A stretch of 44,105 nucleotides of DNA from Bacillota bacterium (GTDB taxonomy: Bacteria > Bacillota > UBA4882 > UBA10575): positions 1-44,105 of the forward strand of contig DUNX01000063.1 in assembly GCA_012839115.1 (NCBI GenBank), given 5' to 3'. The notes beneath the pieces are model-generated. The model searched no databases, was not told the DNA's origin, and saw only the letters and a program-made list of their open reading frames with translations. The translations under genes and the position numbers were made by a program. Shown here in pieces: positions 16,054-23,715 of this stretch (position 1 is its first letter; each line of letters begins with the position of its first letter).

Positions 16054-16581
16054 CTAGATGAAAAGATGCAGGCGGGAGTTTTCCGCGGCGTTAAGAAAGT
16101 CTTCGGCGTCTCCGGGCTGTAGATGTTCATAGGCGATCAATTCTTCCTGCCGGAGACCGAGGATCTTTAAGGAAGCTTCACAGGCGATAAAATTGACCTT
16201 TCGCTCCATGGCTAGGGCCATAAGTTCTTCGAGGGTTTGGGCTTGGCGTTGTGCCAGGAGGCGGCGGAAGAGGAGACCGCCCAGGCCGGCAAAGTTCATC
16301 CGGGAGAGGCGCGGCTTGGCCGGTCCTGTAGGGAGCAGTGTTTTGAAGACCCTTTCCAGCAGGCTGTTGTTGCCGTTACGGCTACGCCGGAGAAGGGCTG
16401 CACCCCAGAAGGTAAAGAAGATCTGGACCCGGTAACCCCGGCCGGCGGCAGCGCAGGCCAGTGTGAAGGCGGCCATTGCCTTGTCCATATCCCCGCTGAA
16501 AAGAATGATGCTGAATTGTTTTTCTTCTTGACCCGGCAAGGGCGGCAATCCTCTCTTTAAGGAGGGAGTGCGCACGCGCAC
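16054..16581 (-). CDS. DsrE/DsrF-like family protein
   Basis: The roughly 175-residue protein resembles the DsrE/DrsE-like fold, often annotated near sulfur-relay and peroxiredoxin-like proteins. Recognisable parts are FSIILFSGDMDKAMAAFTLA, RGYRVQIFFTFWGAALLRR, LEELMALAMERKVNFIACEASLKILG, and a C-terminal DAEDFLNAAENSRLHLFI. Cys in FIACEASLKILG is at the position of the family's conserved Cys. The frame begins at GTG 16581 inside an alternating GTGCGCGTGCGC tract. A TTG about 14 codons in, after AAGAGAGGA, may be the real start. It is antisense to the surrounding polyamine genes and separates speE from speB. Role unknown. Confidence 0.7.
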   Translation of the reverse strand: MRVRTPSLKRGLPPLPGQEEKQFSIILFSGDMDKAMAAFTLACAAAGRGYRVQIFFTFWGAALLRRSRNGNNSLLERVFKTLLPTGPAKPRLSRMNFAGLGGLLFRRLLAQRQAQTLEELMALAMERKVNFIACEASLKILGLRQEELIAYEHLQPGDAEDFLNAAENSRLHLFI

Positions 16582-16591
16582 TTTTTTTTTA
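16567..16591 (+). terminator. Possible plus-strand terminator at the start of the DsrE-like gene
   Basis: AGTGCG (16567-16572) pairs with CGCACT (16577-16582) around a 4-nt loop, followed by T at 16583-16590. On the plus strand this looks like an intrinsic terminator for read-through from speE, antisense to the DsrE-like gene. It is also one of the alternating purine-pyrimidine tracts, so the hairpin may be incidental. Confidence 0.45.
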
Positions 16592-16765
16592 TCCCTTTTA
16601 CTAGTTTAACCCCTTTTTCCCGGATTATTGTGGCTGCAGCCAAAATCGTACCAGTGCATCTTATGGAGACCACACCGGAAAAAGGAGGGTAAAATAGAGG
16701 AGAAAACCGGCAAGCCGCAGAAAAGATAAAAACGGCTGAAAGATAGGGACTGGAGGAATAGGGAG

Positions 16766-17641
16766 TTGTTTAGTAAGATCGAGCGGATACAAAAGGCCCC
16801 GTTTTTGGCGGCAGGCGTAGAAGACCGGGCTGAACTGGTCTTGCTTGGCGTGCCCCTGGACCATACCACATCCTTCCGGCCTGGCGCCCGTTTCGGTCCG
16901 GAGGCGGTGCGCGGGGTCTCCGAGAGCCTTGAAGAATACAGCTATTACCAGGATGCGGATCTCAGGGAGATGAACTTTGCCGACCTGGGGGACCTGCTGT
17001 TACCGCCGGGAAACGTTTCCCGCGCTTTAGAACTGGTTGAAGAGGCAGCGCGGGTGTTTTTTCGTGCCGGGAAGGTCCCCTTTTTCCTCGGCGGTGAGCA
17101 TTTACTCAGTTACGCAACGGTCCGGGCGGCAACGGAGGTTTTTCCCGATCTTGTTGTGCTCTGCCTGGACGCCCATACCGATCTACGCCCGGCCTATTTA
17201 GGGGAAGAACTCTCCCATGCTTCAGCCTGCTATTTGATGAACCGTTGTTTGCAGCCGGGGTCATTATACCAGTTTGGCGTCCGTTCCGGACCCCGGGAAG
17301 ATTTTCTCTATGCCCGGGAGCAGACCAAGGTTTTTCCGGAGCGTGTTTTGGAACCGTTGCACCGGGTTTTACCGGAACTCAAAGGCAAGCCCGTCTATTT
17401 CACCCTTGATATCGATGTCCTGGATCCGGCCTTTGCGCCGGGGACCGGGGCTCCAGAACCGGGCGGCCCGGACTTTCAGGAGATCCTCTCCTCCGTTCTG
17501 CTCCTTTCCGGGTTGCATGTGGTCGGGCTGGACCTGGTGGAAGTGGCGCCGGCCTACGACCCTTCGGGCATTACCAGCCTGGCCGCGGCCAAGTTGGTCC
17601 GGGAGGCAATCATTTCCGTCCTAAAGGCGCGCCAGCATTGA
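16766..17641 (+). CDS. speB: Agmatinase
   Basis: The 291-residue ureohydrolase converts agmatine to putrescine and urea. The binuclear manganese site is fully present: FFLGGEHLLSY, LDAHTDLRPAY and DIDVLDPAFAPGTGAPEPGG. EVAPAYDPSGITSLAAAKLV matches the conserved end. The start is TTG 16766, preceded by GGAGGAATAGGGAG. It completes the agmatine pathway begun by the pyruvoyl arginine decarboxylase. A full-consensus promoter for the next gene overlaps its stop codon. Arginase is an alternative only in principle; with an arginine decarboxylase nearby, agmatinase is favoured. Confidence 0.93.
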   Translation: MFSKIERIQKAPFLAAGVEDRAELVLLGVPLDHTTSFRPGARFGPEAVRGVSESLEEYSYYQDADLREMNFADLGDLLLPPGNVSRALELVEEAARVFFRAGKVPFFLGGEHLLSYATVRAATEVFPDLVVLCLDAHTDLRPAYLGEELSHASACYLMNRCLQPGSLYQFGVRSGPREDFLYAREQTKVFPERVLEPLHRVLPELKGKPVYFTLDIDVLDPAFAPGTGAPEPGGPDFQEILSSVLLLSGLHVVGLDLVEVAPAYDPSGITSLAAAKLVREAIISVLKARQH

Positions 17642-17666
17642 CAAATCCCTGATAAAAGCATATAAT
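17638..17666 (+). promoter_or_regulatory. Consensus sigma-A promoter for the MsbA-like gene
   Basis: TTGACA (17638-17643), a 17-nt spacer and TATAAT (17661-17666) match the sigma-A consensus at every position. The -35 box overlaps the agmatinase stop codon. Transcription would start near 17673, leaving a leader of about 145 nt before the MsbA-like ATG. Confidence 0.85.
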
Positions 17667-17671
17667 TTTTA

Positions 17672-17740
17672 CTTGAGCTTTAACTGGGCCTCCTGTTACG
17701 ACCGGGGGATAAAAGCACGTGGCGGACGATTGGGCTCAAG
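17672..17740 (+). other. Possible structured 5' leader of the MsbA-like gene
   Basis: CTTGAGC at 17672-17678, right at the predicted transcription start, is complementary to GCTCAAG at 17734-17740. An inner CCTCC/GGGGG pairing (17689-17707) is also possible. This would close a domain of about 69 nt. I do not recognise a known riboswitch class, and a 7-bp match over this distance could be chance. Confidence 0.25.
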
Positions 17741-17817
17741 CAAAACAGAGAATATTAAATCCCTGGTCGAGCCTGCCAACAGTTTATCCTGAACTCCATA
17801 ATGAAAGGTAATTTTTG

Positions 17818-19614
17818 ATGGAAAAGACCAATAAAAAAGCATCCACCGCCAATAAAAAAACATCCACCGGATTACGGCTTCTTGCTTATTTAAAGCCCTA
17901 CTGGAAGCGGTTGGCCGTGGGCGTAGCGGCGATGCTTGTTGTCACGGTGATCAACCTTTCCTACCCCTATATTGTCGGTGTGGGCATATTTGACCATGTG
18001 CTGACAATAAAAAAGAGCCAGGCCTTGTTGAACCTGGCGGTCCTTGCGGCGCTGGTTATTATCATCAGCAAGCAACTTTTTACTTTTCTCCAAAACTACT
18101 CCCTCCATTATGTCGGGCAACGGATCGTGACCGATCTCCGGTTCCAGCTTTTCCAGCATTTGCAGAACATGTCCATTGGTTTTCATGAAACGCGGCGGAC
18201 CGGAGAGATGGTCTCCCGGATGATTAATGATATCACCTTAATCCAAAGCAGTCTCTCGGTGGGTTTAATCCAGACCATATTCATCAGTGTCGAGTTGGCC
18301 GGGATTGTGGCCATCACTTTTTACCTCCATTGGCGCCTGGCTTTTCTGGCTTTTATTGTTTTTCCCCTGGCGGTCCTGGTGGCTTCACGGGTCGGTAATC
18401 TCATCAGAACCGTCAGCCGCCTGGCCCAGGAAAAAACAGCGGATCTGGCCTCCATTCTCCAGGAGACCCTCTCGGGGATCCGGATTATTAAGGCCTTTAC
18501 CATGGAAGAACAAGAGAAAGACCGGTTCCGGCGGAAGAATGAAGCGAATTTCCAGGCCAATCTTCGTTCGGCCAAGGCCTCAGCCTTGCTCACCCCGCTG
18601 GTGGAGTTTTTTTTCCTCTTAGCCATTGTGGTTGTCCTCTGGTATGGAGGAAGGGAAGTCATCCTGGGAAAGCTGACCGTTGGGGAGCTAATCGCTTTCT
18701 TTGGGTATATTGCCATGATTACGGCGCCGATCACCAAAATGACGCAGCAATTCAGCCTTTTCCAACAGGCTTTTGCCGCTGCCGACCGGGTATTTGAGAT
18801 TATGGATCAGGAGCCGGAGATTAAAGAGGCCCCCGGCGCCATCGTCCTCCCCAAAATCAGGGGCGAGATGGTTTTTTCCGGGGTTTCCTTTGCCTACCCC
18901 AAGGGCGAGGTGGTTTTATCCGATATCAACCTGCATATCCAGCCCGGTGAGATTGTCGCGCTGGTTGGACCGAGCGGGGCGGGAAAGACAAGCCTGGTCA
19001 ATCTGATCCCGCGTTTTTATGACCCGATTACCGGTTCGATCTACATCGACGGCCATGATATCCGGAAGCTCCAGCTGGCTTCGTTACGCGAACAGATCGG
19101 CCTTGTCCCACAGGACCCCATCTTGTTCGGGGTGAGTATCAGGGAGAATATTTCTTACGGGCGGGTTGGCGCCACCGACGAGGAGATAATCGCTGCGGCG
19201 CGGGCGGCCAATGCCCATGATTTCATTATGAAATTTCCCGACGGCTATGAGACGGTCCTCGGTGAACGGGGGCAGACGGTTTCGGGCGGGGAGAGGCAAC
19301 GGATCGCCGTTGCCCGCGCGTTGCTGCGGAACCCGGGGATTCTCATTCTTGATGAAGCAACTTCCGCCCTGGATGTAAAATCAGAACAACTGGTCCAAGA
19401 GGCTCTCGAGCGCTTGATGAAAGGGCGAACCGCCTTTATCATCGCCCACCGGCTCTCCACCATCCAATTTGCCAATAGGATTGTGGTTTTGGATCGGGGC
19501 CGGATCATCGAAGAAGGCACCCACAGCCAGTTGCTGGCGGGGGATGGGTTATACCGGAGACTGTATAACCGTTGGCTGAAGGATACCGGGAAAAGAGGTG
19601 ATACTGGTGGCTGA
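17818..19614 (+). CDS. MsbA-like lipid exporter: ABC transporter, permease fused to ATPase
   Basis: The 598-residue half-transporter has six membrane helices (to about residue 310) followed by a nucleotide-binding domain. That domain has Walker A GPSGAGKTSL (near 385), signature SGGERQRIAVARALL, Walker B ILILDEATSALD, and the switch His in IIAHRLSTI. The exporter type matches the lipid A flippase MsbA or multidrug relatives. The neighbouring gene, overlapping by 8 nt, is LpxB-like, which favours a role in moving lipid A or a related glycolipid across the inner membrane. ATG 17818 (after AAAGG) is chosen over TTG 17815. It has its own strong promoter. Confidence 0.85.
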   Translation: MEKTNKKASTANKKTSTGLRLLAYLKPYWKRLAVGVAAMLVVTVINLSYPYIVGVGIFDHVLTIKKSQALLNLAVLAALVIIISKQLFTFLQNYSLHYVGQRIVTDLRFQLFQHLQNMSIGFHETRRTGEMVSRMINDITLIQSSLSVGLIQTIFISVELAGIVAITFYLHWRLAFLAFIVFPLAVLVASRVGNLIRTVSRLAQEKTADLASILQETLSGIRIIKAFTMEEQEKDRFRRKNEANFQANLRSAKASALLTPLVEFFFLLAIVVVLWYGGREVILGKLTVGELIAFFGYIAMITAPITKMTQQFSLFQQAFAAADRVFEIMDQEPEIKEAPGAIVLPKIRGEMVFSGVSFAYPKGEVVLSDINLHIQPGEIVALVGPSGAGKTSLVNLIPRFYDPITGSIYIDGHDIRKLQLASLREQIGLVPQDPILFGVSIRENISYGRVGATDEEIIAAARAANAHDFIMKFPDGYETVLGERGQTVSGGERQRIAVARALLRNPGILILDEATSALDVKSEQLVQEALERLMKGRTAFIIAHRLSTIQFANRIVVLDRGRIIEEGTHSQLLAGDGLYRRLYNRWLKDTGKRGDTGG

Positions 19615-20857
19615 AGCCGGAACCAGGAAAAAGCTTTTGCTAATCAGTAACGGGCACGGCGAAGACTTGCTCGGCGCAACGCTGGCGGAGAGACTGCTCG
19701 GTATTTCCGGCCTTGAGTTGACCGCCTTCCCTTTGGTGGGGAAGGGGAGGGCCTATACCGCCCTGGGGATACCCCTGGTCATACCGGGGAGGGAGTTTCC
19801 CAGCGGCGGTTTTCTTCGTAACAGCCTAAAAAACCTCCTGCTGGACCTGGGGAGCGGGATAATCGGTTATACCAGAAAACAGGTGCAGGCGCTCCGGGCA
19901 AACAGGAACCGGTTCGATCTGGCGGTTTGCTTGGGGGATCTCTACGCCCTGTTCCTTGTGGGGACTTCTTTGCGGCCACCGGTATTTTTTTTACCGACCG
20001 CCAAATCCGATTATATTCGGCCCCACTGGTGGTTGGAGGTCAAGTTAATGCGGCGTTTTGCCGCAAAGGTTTTTCCCCGTGATGCCCTAACCGCGGCTGC
20101 CCTGGCCGGGCAGGGGTTGCCGGCGGAGTTTGCCGGGAATTTGATGATGGATGCTTTGCGGTTTACAGACCCGGGTTTTCCGCCCCGGAAAGAAGGGGAA
20201 TGGATCGTCGCCTTCCTTCCCGGGAGCCGGCAGGAAGCTTATATAAATATGGAGGATTTGGCCACAGTGGCAGTAGCCTTTCAGGGTCTCCTCGCCCGCA
20301 AAGGGGAGCGGCGTACCGCCGGTTTTTGGGTGGCCCTCTCCGGCGGGCTCGACTTTGCGGAAGTGGCAAGACACCTTGAACCCTTGGGTTGGTCGGTGCG
20401 ACCCCTTGTCCCCGGTGAAGCAGAAAATGGTGTTGCCGGTTGCTTACAGCATAAGGGCGGCGGCTACCCGGGAAGTGAGGGTCAAAGCGGCGGGGGAACG
20501 ATCCGGATGACCGTTGTCAAGGGGCGGTTTGCCGATATCCTGGCTGCCTGCGATGGCGTGGTTGGCCTGGCGGGGACGGCCAATGAGCAAGCCGCCGGCC
20601 TCGGGAAACCGGTGGTCACTTTTCCCGGACGCGGGCCCCAGTTCACCGCGGAGTTTGCCCGGATGCAAAAAAGGCTGCTCGGAGAAGCGGTGGCGCTTAC
20701 GGAAAGGGAGCCGGCCCTGGTTGCAACCGAGCTTTATTCGGTCTTGACCGATGATAAACGCCGGGCGGCAGTGGTCCGGGCCGGCCGGGAACGGATGGGA
20801 GAACCGGGAGGAGCGGAACGGATTACCGGTATAATCAAGGATTATTTAGGCGTGTAG
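19607..20857 (+). CDS. Lipid-A-disaccharide synthase-related protein (LpxB-like 1)
   Basis: The 416-residue protein is a GT-B-fold glycosyltransferase of the LpxB-related type. Evidence is the N-terminal LLLISNGHGEDLLGATLAER, FDLAVCLGDLYALFLVG, the substrate-loop FFLPTAKSDYIRPHWW, FLPGSRQEAYINMEDL, and GVVGLAGTANEQAAGLGKPV near the nucleotide-sugar site. It differs from classical LpxB at the N-terminus (SNGHGED in place of AGEASGD), as in the 'LpxB-related' group. GTG 19607 has AAAAGAGGTG at good spacing; GTG 19598 is less likely. Overlap with the MsbA-like gene indicates translational coupling. The exact sugar donor and acceptor are uncertain. The 190-nt spacer downstream holds a TGGAATAA/TTATTCCA hairpin and a GCGCACGCACGC tract. 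Confidence 0.8.
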   Translation: MAEAGTRKKLLLISNGHGEDLLGATLAERLLGISGLELTAFPLVGKGRAYTALGIPLVIPGREFPSGGFLRNSLKNLLLDLGSGIIGYTRKQVQALRANRNRFDLAVCLGDLYALFLVGTSLRPPVFFLPTAKSDYIRPHWWLEVKLMRRFAAKVFPRDALTAAALAGQGLPAEFAGNLMMDALRFTDPGFPPRKEGEWIVAFLPGSRQEAYINMEDLATVAVAFQGLLARKGERRTAGFWVALSGGLDFAEVARHLEPLGWSVRPLVPGEAENGVAGCLQHKGGGYPGSEGQSGGGTIRMTVVKGRFADILAACDGVVGLAGTANEQAAGLGKPVVTFPGRGPQFTAEFARMQKRLLGEAVALTEREPALVATELYSVLTDDKRRAAVVRAGRERMGEPGGAERITGIIKDYLGV

Positions 20858-21048
20858 TCTTGGCAAAACTCCATCTTGTACATGGAATAATTTTATTCCA
20901 GGAAAACACTCAAAAATCTTCAGGCAGAAAAAACCACCGGGCTTAATGCGCACGCACGCATAATCGCGCACCAGTCATCATACCAGATAAAGAGGGAAAT
21001 TACCGGAAACGGGGCGGGATCGATGATAACCGGTGGAGGATGGCCAGG

Positions 21049-21936
21049 GTGAAGATTTTGCTTACCGGCGCCAGTGGCCAGCTGGGGAAGGCACTTATGG
21101 CGCAGATTGGCTCAGGCGATCTTCCAGCCGGGACGCATCATTTGCTCCCGGTGGATTTGCCTGAATGGGATATTACCAACCAGGCGCAAGTCTTCTCCAC
21201 TGTCCTGGAGTGGCAGCCGGATGTGGTCATAAACTGCGCCGGCTACACCGATGTGGACCGGGCGGAAGCAAATGAAAAGGAGGCCTTTCGCGTTAACGCC
21301 CTGGGAGCACGGGACCTTTCCGCCGTGGCTTTTCGTGTGGGCGCGAAAATGCTCCAGATCTCCACGGATTATGTATTTGACGGAAAGGCGGCCACGCCCC
21401 GGCGGGAATACCATCCGGTCAACCCGGTCAATGCTTACGGCCGGAGTAAAGCCTGGGGGGAGCGGCTAGTCCGGGAGACCAACCCCTGTCATTTTATTCT
21501 CCGCACCGCCTGGCTCTTTGGGGAGGGGCAAAATTTTGTCCGGAAAATAATCGCCTTGAGCCGGGAAAAAGAGGAGATTTCCGTGGTTGCGGACCAATTC
21601 GGGACCCCTACCAGTGCGGTGGATTTGGCGAGATGTATTTTACGCCTGCTCCAAACCGAAAGCTACGGAACATACCATGCGACCAATGAAGGGGAGTGCA
21701 GTTGGTTTAGTTTTGCCCGGGGAATTCTGGCCTTAACCGGCATAGAATGTAGGGTGAAACCGGTAACCAGCCGGGAACTGGCCCGGCCGGCCCCCCGTCC
21801 GCACTATACAGTCTTGGAAAACTACATGCTCGAATTGAGCGGCCTCTTTAGATTCCGCCATTGGGAGGAGGCCCTTGCCGAGTACCTGCAGGCAGAGGCG
21901 GGTACACGTGCGCAAGAACGGAAGGCGCGTCTGTAA
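21049..21936 (+). CDS. rfbD: dTDP-4-dehydrorhamnose reductase
   Basis: The 295-residue NAD(P)H-dependent enzyme performs the last step of dTDP-L-rhamnose synthesis. It has the Rossmann motif LLTGASGQLGKAL, CAGYTDVDRAE, ISTDYVFDG, the catalytic YGRSKAWGE, and RTAWLFGEG. GTG 21049 gives the standard start KILLTGASGQLG with GGAGGA at 8 nt. ATG 21040 abuts the ribosome site and is less likely. The C-terminus after YLQAEAG is encoded by a GTACACGTGCGCAAG tract (residues GTRAQERKARL) and looks like a recent extension. It starts the rfbD-rfbB-rfbC set; the thymidylyltransferase RfbA is not present here. Confidence 0.93.
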   Translation: MKILLTGASGQLGKALMAQIGSGDLPAGTHHLLPVDLPEWDITNQAQVFSTVLEWQPDVVINCAGYTDVDRAEANEKEAFRVNALGARDLSAVAFRVGAKMLQISTDYVFDGKAATPRREYHPVNPVNAYGRSKAWGERLVRETNPCHFILRTAWLFGEGQNFVRKIIALSREKEEISVVADQFGTPTSAVDLARCILRLLQTESYGTYHATNEGECSWFSFARGILALTGIECRVKPVTSRELARPAPRPHYTVLENYMLELSGLFRFRHWEEALAEYLQAEAGTRAQERKARL

Positions 21937-21984
21937 TGAAAAAAGTTCCGGGGCCGCCGGGGATAAGGAAAATGAGGTGGCAGG

Positions 21985-23031
21985 ATGAAAACGGTCCTGG
22001 TAACCGGCGGCGCAGGCTTTATTGGGAGCAATTTCCTTCTTTACCTGGCAAAGAAGTATCCTTCTTACCGTCTGCTCAATCTGGATAAACTTACTTATGC
22101 CGGGAACCTTGAGAACTTAAAGGAGATTGAAGAGAGAAAAAACTATCGTTTTATCCGTGGCGATATTGCCGATAGCGCCGTGGTGAGCAAGGTCTTTGCC
22201 GGGGAAGAGATTGACTGGGTGGTAAATTTTGCTGCAGAAAGCCATGTTGACCGCAGTATCCTTATGCCCGCGCTTTTTGTCCGTACCAACATAATAGGGA
22301 CGACAAACCTGTTAAACGCGGCTTTAGACCGTTGGGAGGGGGCTTGGGAAGAAAAGAGGTTTCTGCAGATTTCCACCGATGAAGTCTATGGTTCCCTGGG
22401 CGAAACCGGCTATTTTACAGAAACAACACCGCTGGATCCGCATACTCCCTATGCCGCCAGTAAGGCGGGGGCGGATTTGATCGTCAAGGCCTACCATGAC
22501 ACCTATGGGCTGCCGGTGATTATCTCCAGGTGTACCAATAACTACGGGCCTTATCAATTCCCGGAGAAACTGATCCCCCTGGTGATCAATAATGCCCTGC
22601 ACCGGAAGAAACTGCCGGTTTATGGGAAAGGCCGGCAGATCCGGGATTGGCTCTATGTGGAAGACCATTGCAAAGCCTTGGATTTAATATTGCACAGGGG
22701 GAAAACAGGCCGGGTATATAATATTGGTGGTCATAATGAACGGACCAACCTCTCGGTGGTGCGGACCGTCGTCAGGTATCTCCGGGAACATGTGGATCCG
22801 GGGATCACCGAGGAGTTAATCACTTTTGTCCCGGACCGGAAGGGCCATGATTTCCGCTACGGAATTGACCCGGCAAAGATCCGCAACGAGCTGGGCTGGC
22901 GGCCGGAGACCCCGTTTGCCGAAGGGATTGTCCGTACCATCCGTTGGTACTTGGAGAACAGGGATTGGCTGGAGCGGGTGACCGCCGGGGAATACCAGGA
23001 ATATTACCGCCGGGTCTACGAGGGGAGGTAA
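21985..23031 (+). CDS. rfbB: dTDP-glucose 4,6-dehydratase
   Basis: The 348-residue extended short-chain dehydrogenase converts dTDP-glucose to dTDP-4-keto-6-deoxyglucose. It is close to textbook: VLVTGGAGFIGSNF, LDKLTYAGNLENL, NFAAESHVDRSI, ISTDEVYGSLGE with the Asp-Glu acid/base pair, YAASKAGADLIV, SRCTNNYGPYQFPEKLIPL, and DWLYVEDHCKALDLIL. Length is normal. It follows rfbD after 48 nt, and rfbC starts 4 nt after its stop. The product feeds the rhamnose pathway for LPS or other surface glycans. Confidence 0.97.
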   Translation: MKTVLVTGGAGFIGSNFLLYLAKKYPSYRLLNLDKLTYAGNLENLKEIEERKNYRFIRGDIADSAVVSKVFAGEEIDWVVNFAAESHVDRSILMPALFVRTNIIGTTNLLNAALDRWEGAWEEKRFLQISTDEVYGSLGETGYFTETTPLDPHTPYAASKAGADLIVKAYHDTYGLPVIISRCTNNYGPYQFPEKLIPLVINNALHRKKLPVYGKGRQIRDWLYVEDHCKALDLILHRGKTGRVYNIGGHNERTNLSVVRTVVRYLREHVDPGITEELITFVPDRKGHDFRYGIDPAKIRNELGWRPETPFAEGIVRTIRWYLENRDWLERVTAGEYQEYYRRVYEGR

Positions 23032-23035
23032 GGCG

Positions 23036-23611
23036 GTGGGCTTTTTCCGTTTTCGCGCCCTGAAAATCCCCGGCCTTTTCCTGATCGAACCGGAAGTCTA
23101 TGGTGACCGGCGGGGTTTTTTCTTTGAGGCTTACAATTACCGGGAGTTTAAGGCCATCGGGCTGGATGCCCCCTTTGTCCAGGATAACCATTCCCGGTCA
23201 AAAAAGGGCGTCCTCAGGGGGCTGCATTTTCAGGTGAAGCACCCCCAGGGTAAACTGGTGCGGGCCGTTGCCGGCGAGATCTTTGACGTTGCCGTGGACC
23301 TGCGGGTTGATTCGCCTACTTATAAGAGATGGTACGGGGTCGTCCTTTCCAGTGAAAACAAACGGCAGTTGTATATCCCCGAAGGCTTTGCCCACGGTTT
23401 TTTTGTGCTCTCCGGTGAAGCGGAGGTTATTTATAAATGCACGGAATACTATTATCCGGAAGATGAAGAAGGGATCATCTGGAACGATCCGGAAATAGGA
23501 ATCAAGTGGCCTTTACCGGCGGGAGAAACTCCCATTCTTTCCGAGAAGGACAGGGGGTTTAAAAGCCTGGCCGCGATTAAGGGCTTGACCGGCCGGGAGA
23601 TCACTACGTGA
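23036..23611 (+). CDS. rfbC: dTDP-4-dehydrorhamnose 3,5-epimerase
   Basis: The 191-residue cupin-type epimerase inverts C3 and C5 of dTDP-4-keto-6-deoxyglucose. It has PEVYGDRRGFFFEAYN, the catalytic His in GVLRGLHFQ, the Asp in VAVDLRVDSPTY, and IPEGFAHGFFVLSGEAEVIY. GTG 23036 is the start. The 104-nt spacer downstream has three imperfect GATTACRCG copies and a perfect GCGCC-TGT-GGCGC mini-hairpin, with no T-run. Confidence 0.95.
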   Translation: MGFFRFRALKIPGLFLIEPEVYGDRRGFFFEAYNYREFKAIGLDAPFVQDNHSRSKKGVLRGLHFQVKHPQGKLVRAVAGEIFDVAVDLRVDSPTYKRWYGVVLSSENKRQLYIPEGFAHGFFVLSGEAEVIYKCTEYYYPEDEEGIIWNDPEIGIKWPLPAGETPILSEKDRGFKSLAAIKGLTGREITT

Positions 23612-23715
23612 TTACGCGCCTGTGGCGCTGTGATTACACGGTATGGTTATATGCCGATTACACGCTGCCGTTAAAGCCGCGGTTAACGCTGTAGTAAAAG
23701 GAGAATTATAAGCCC

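Noticed and set aside
20883-20900. TGGAATAA-TT-TTATTCCA hairpin after LpxB-like 1 as a terminator
   Set aside because: The stem is A+T-rich, the loop is only 2 nt, and no T-run follows. It could be an operator, but nothing supports that.
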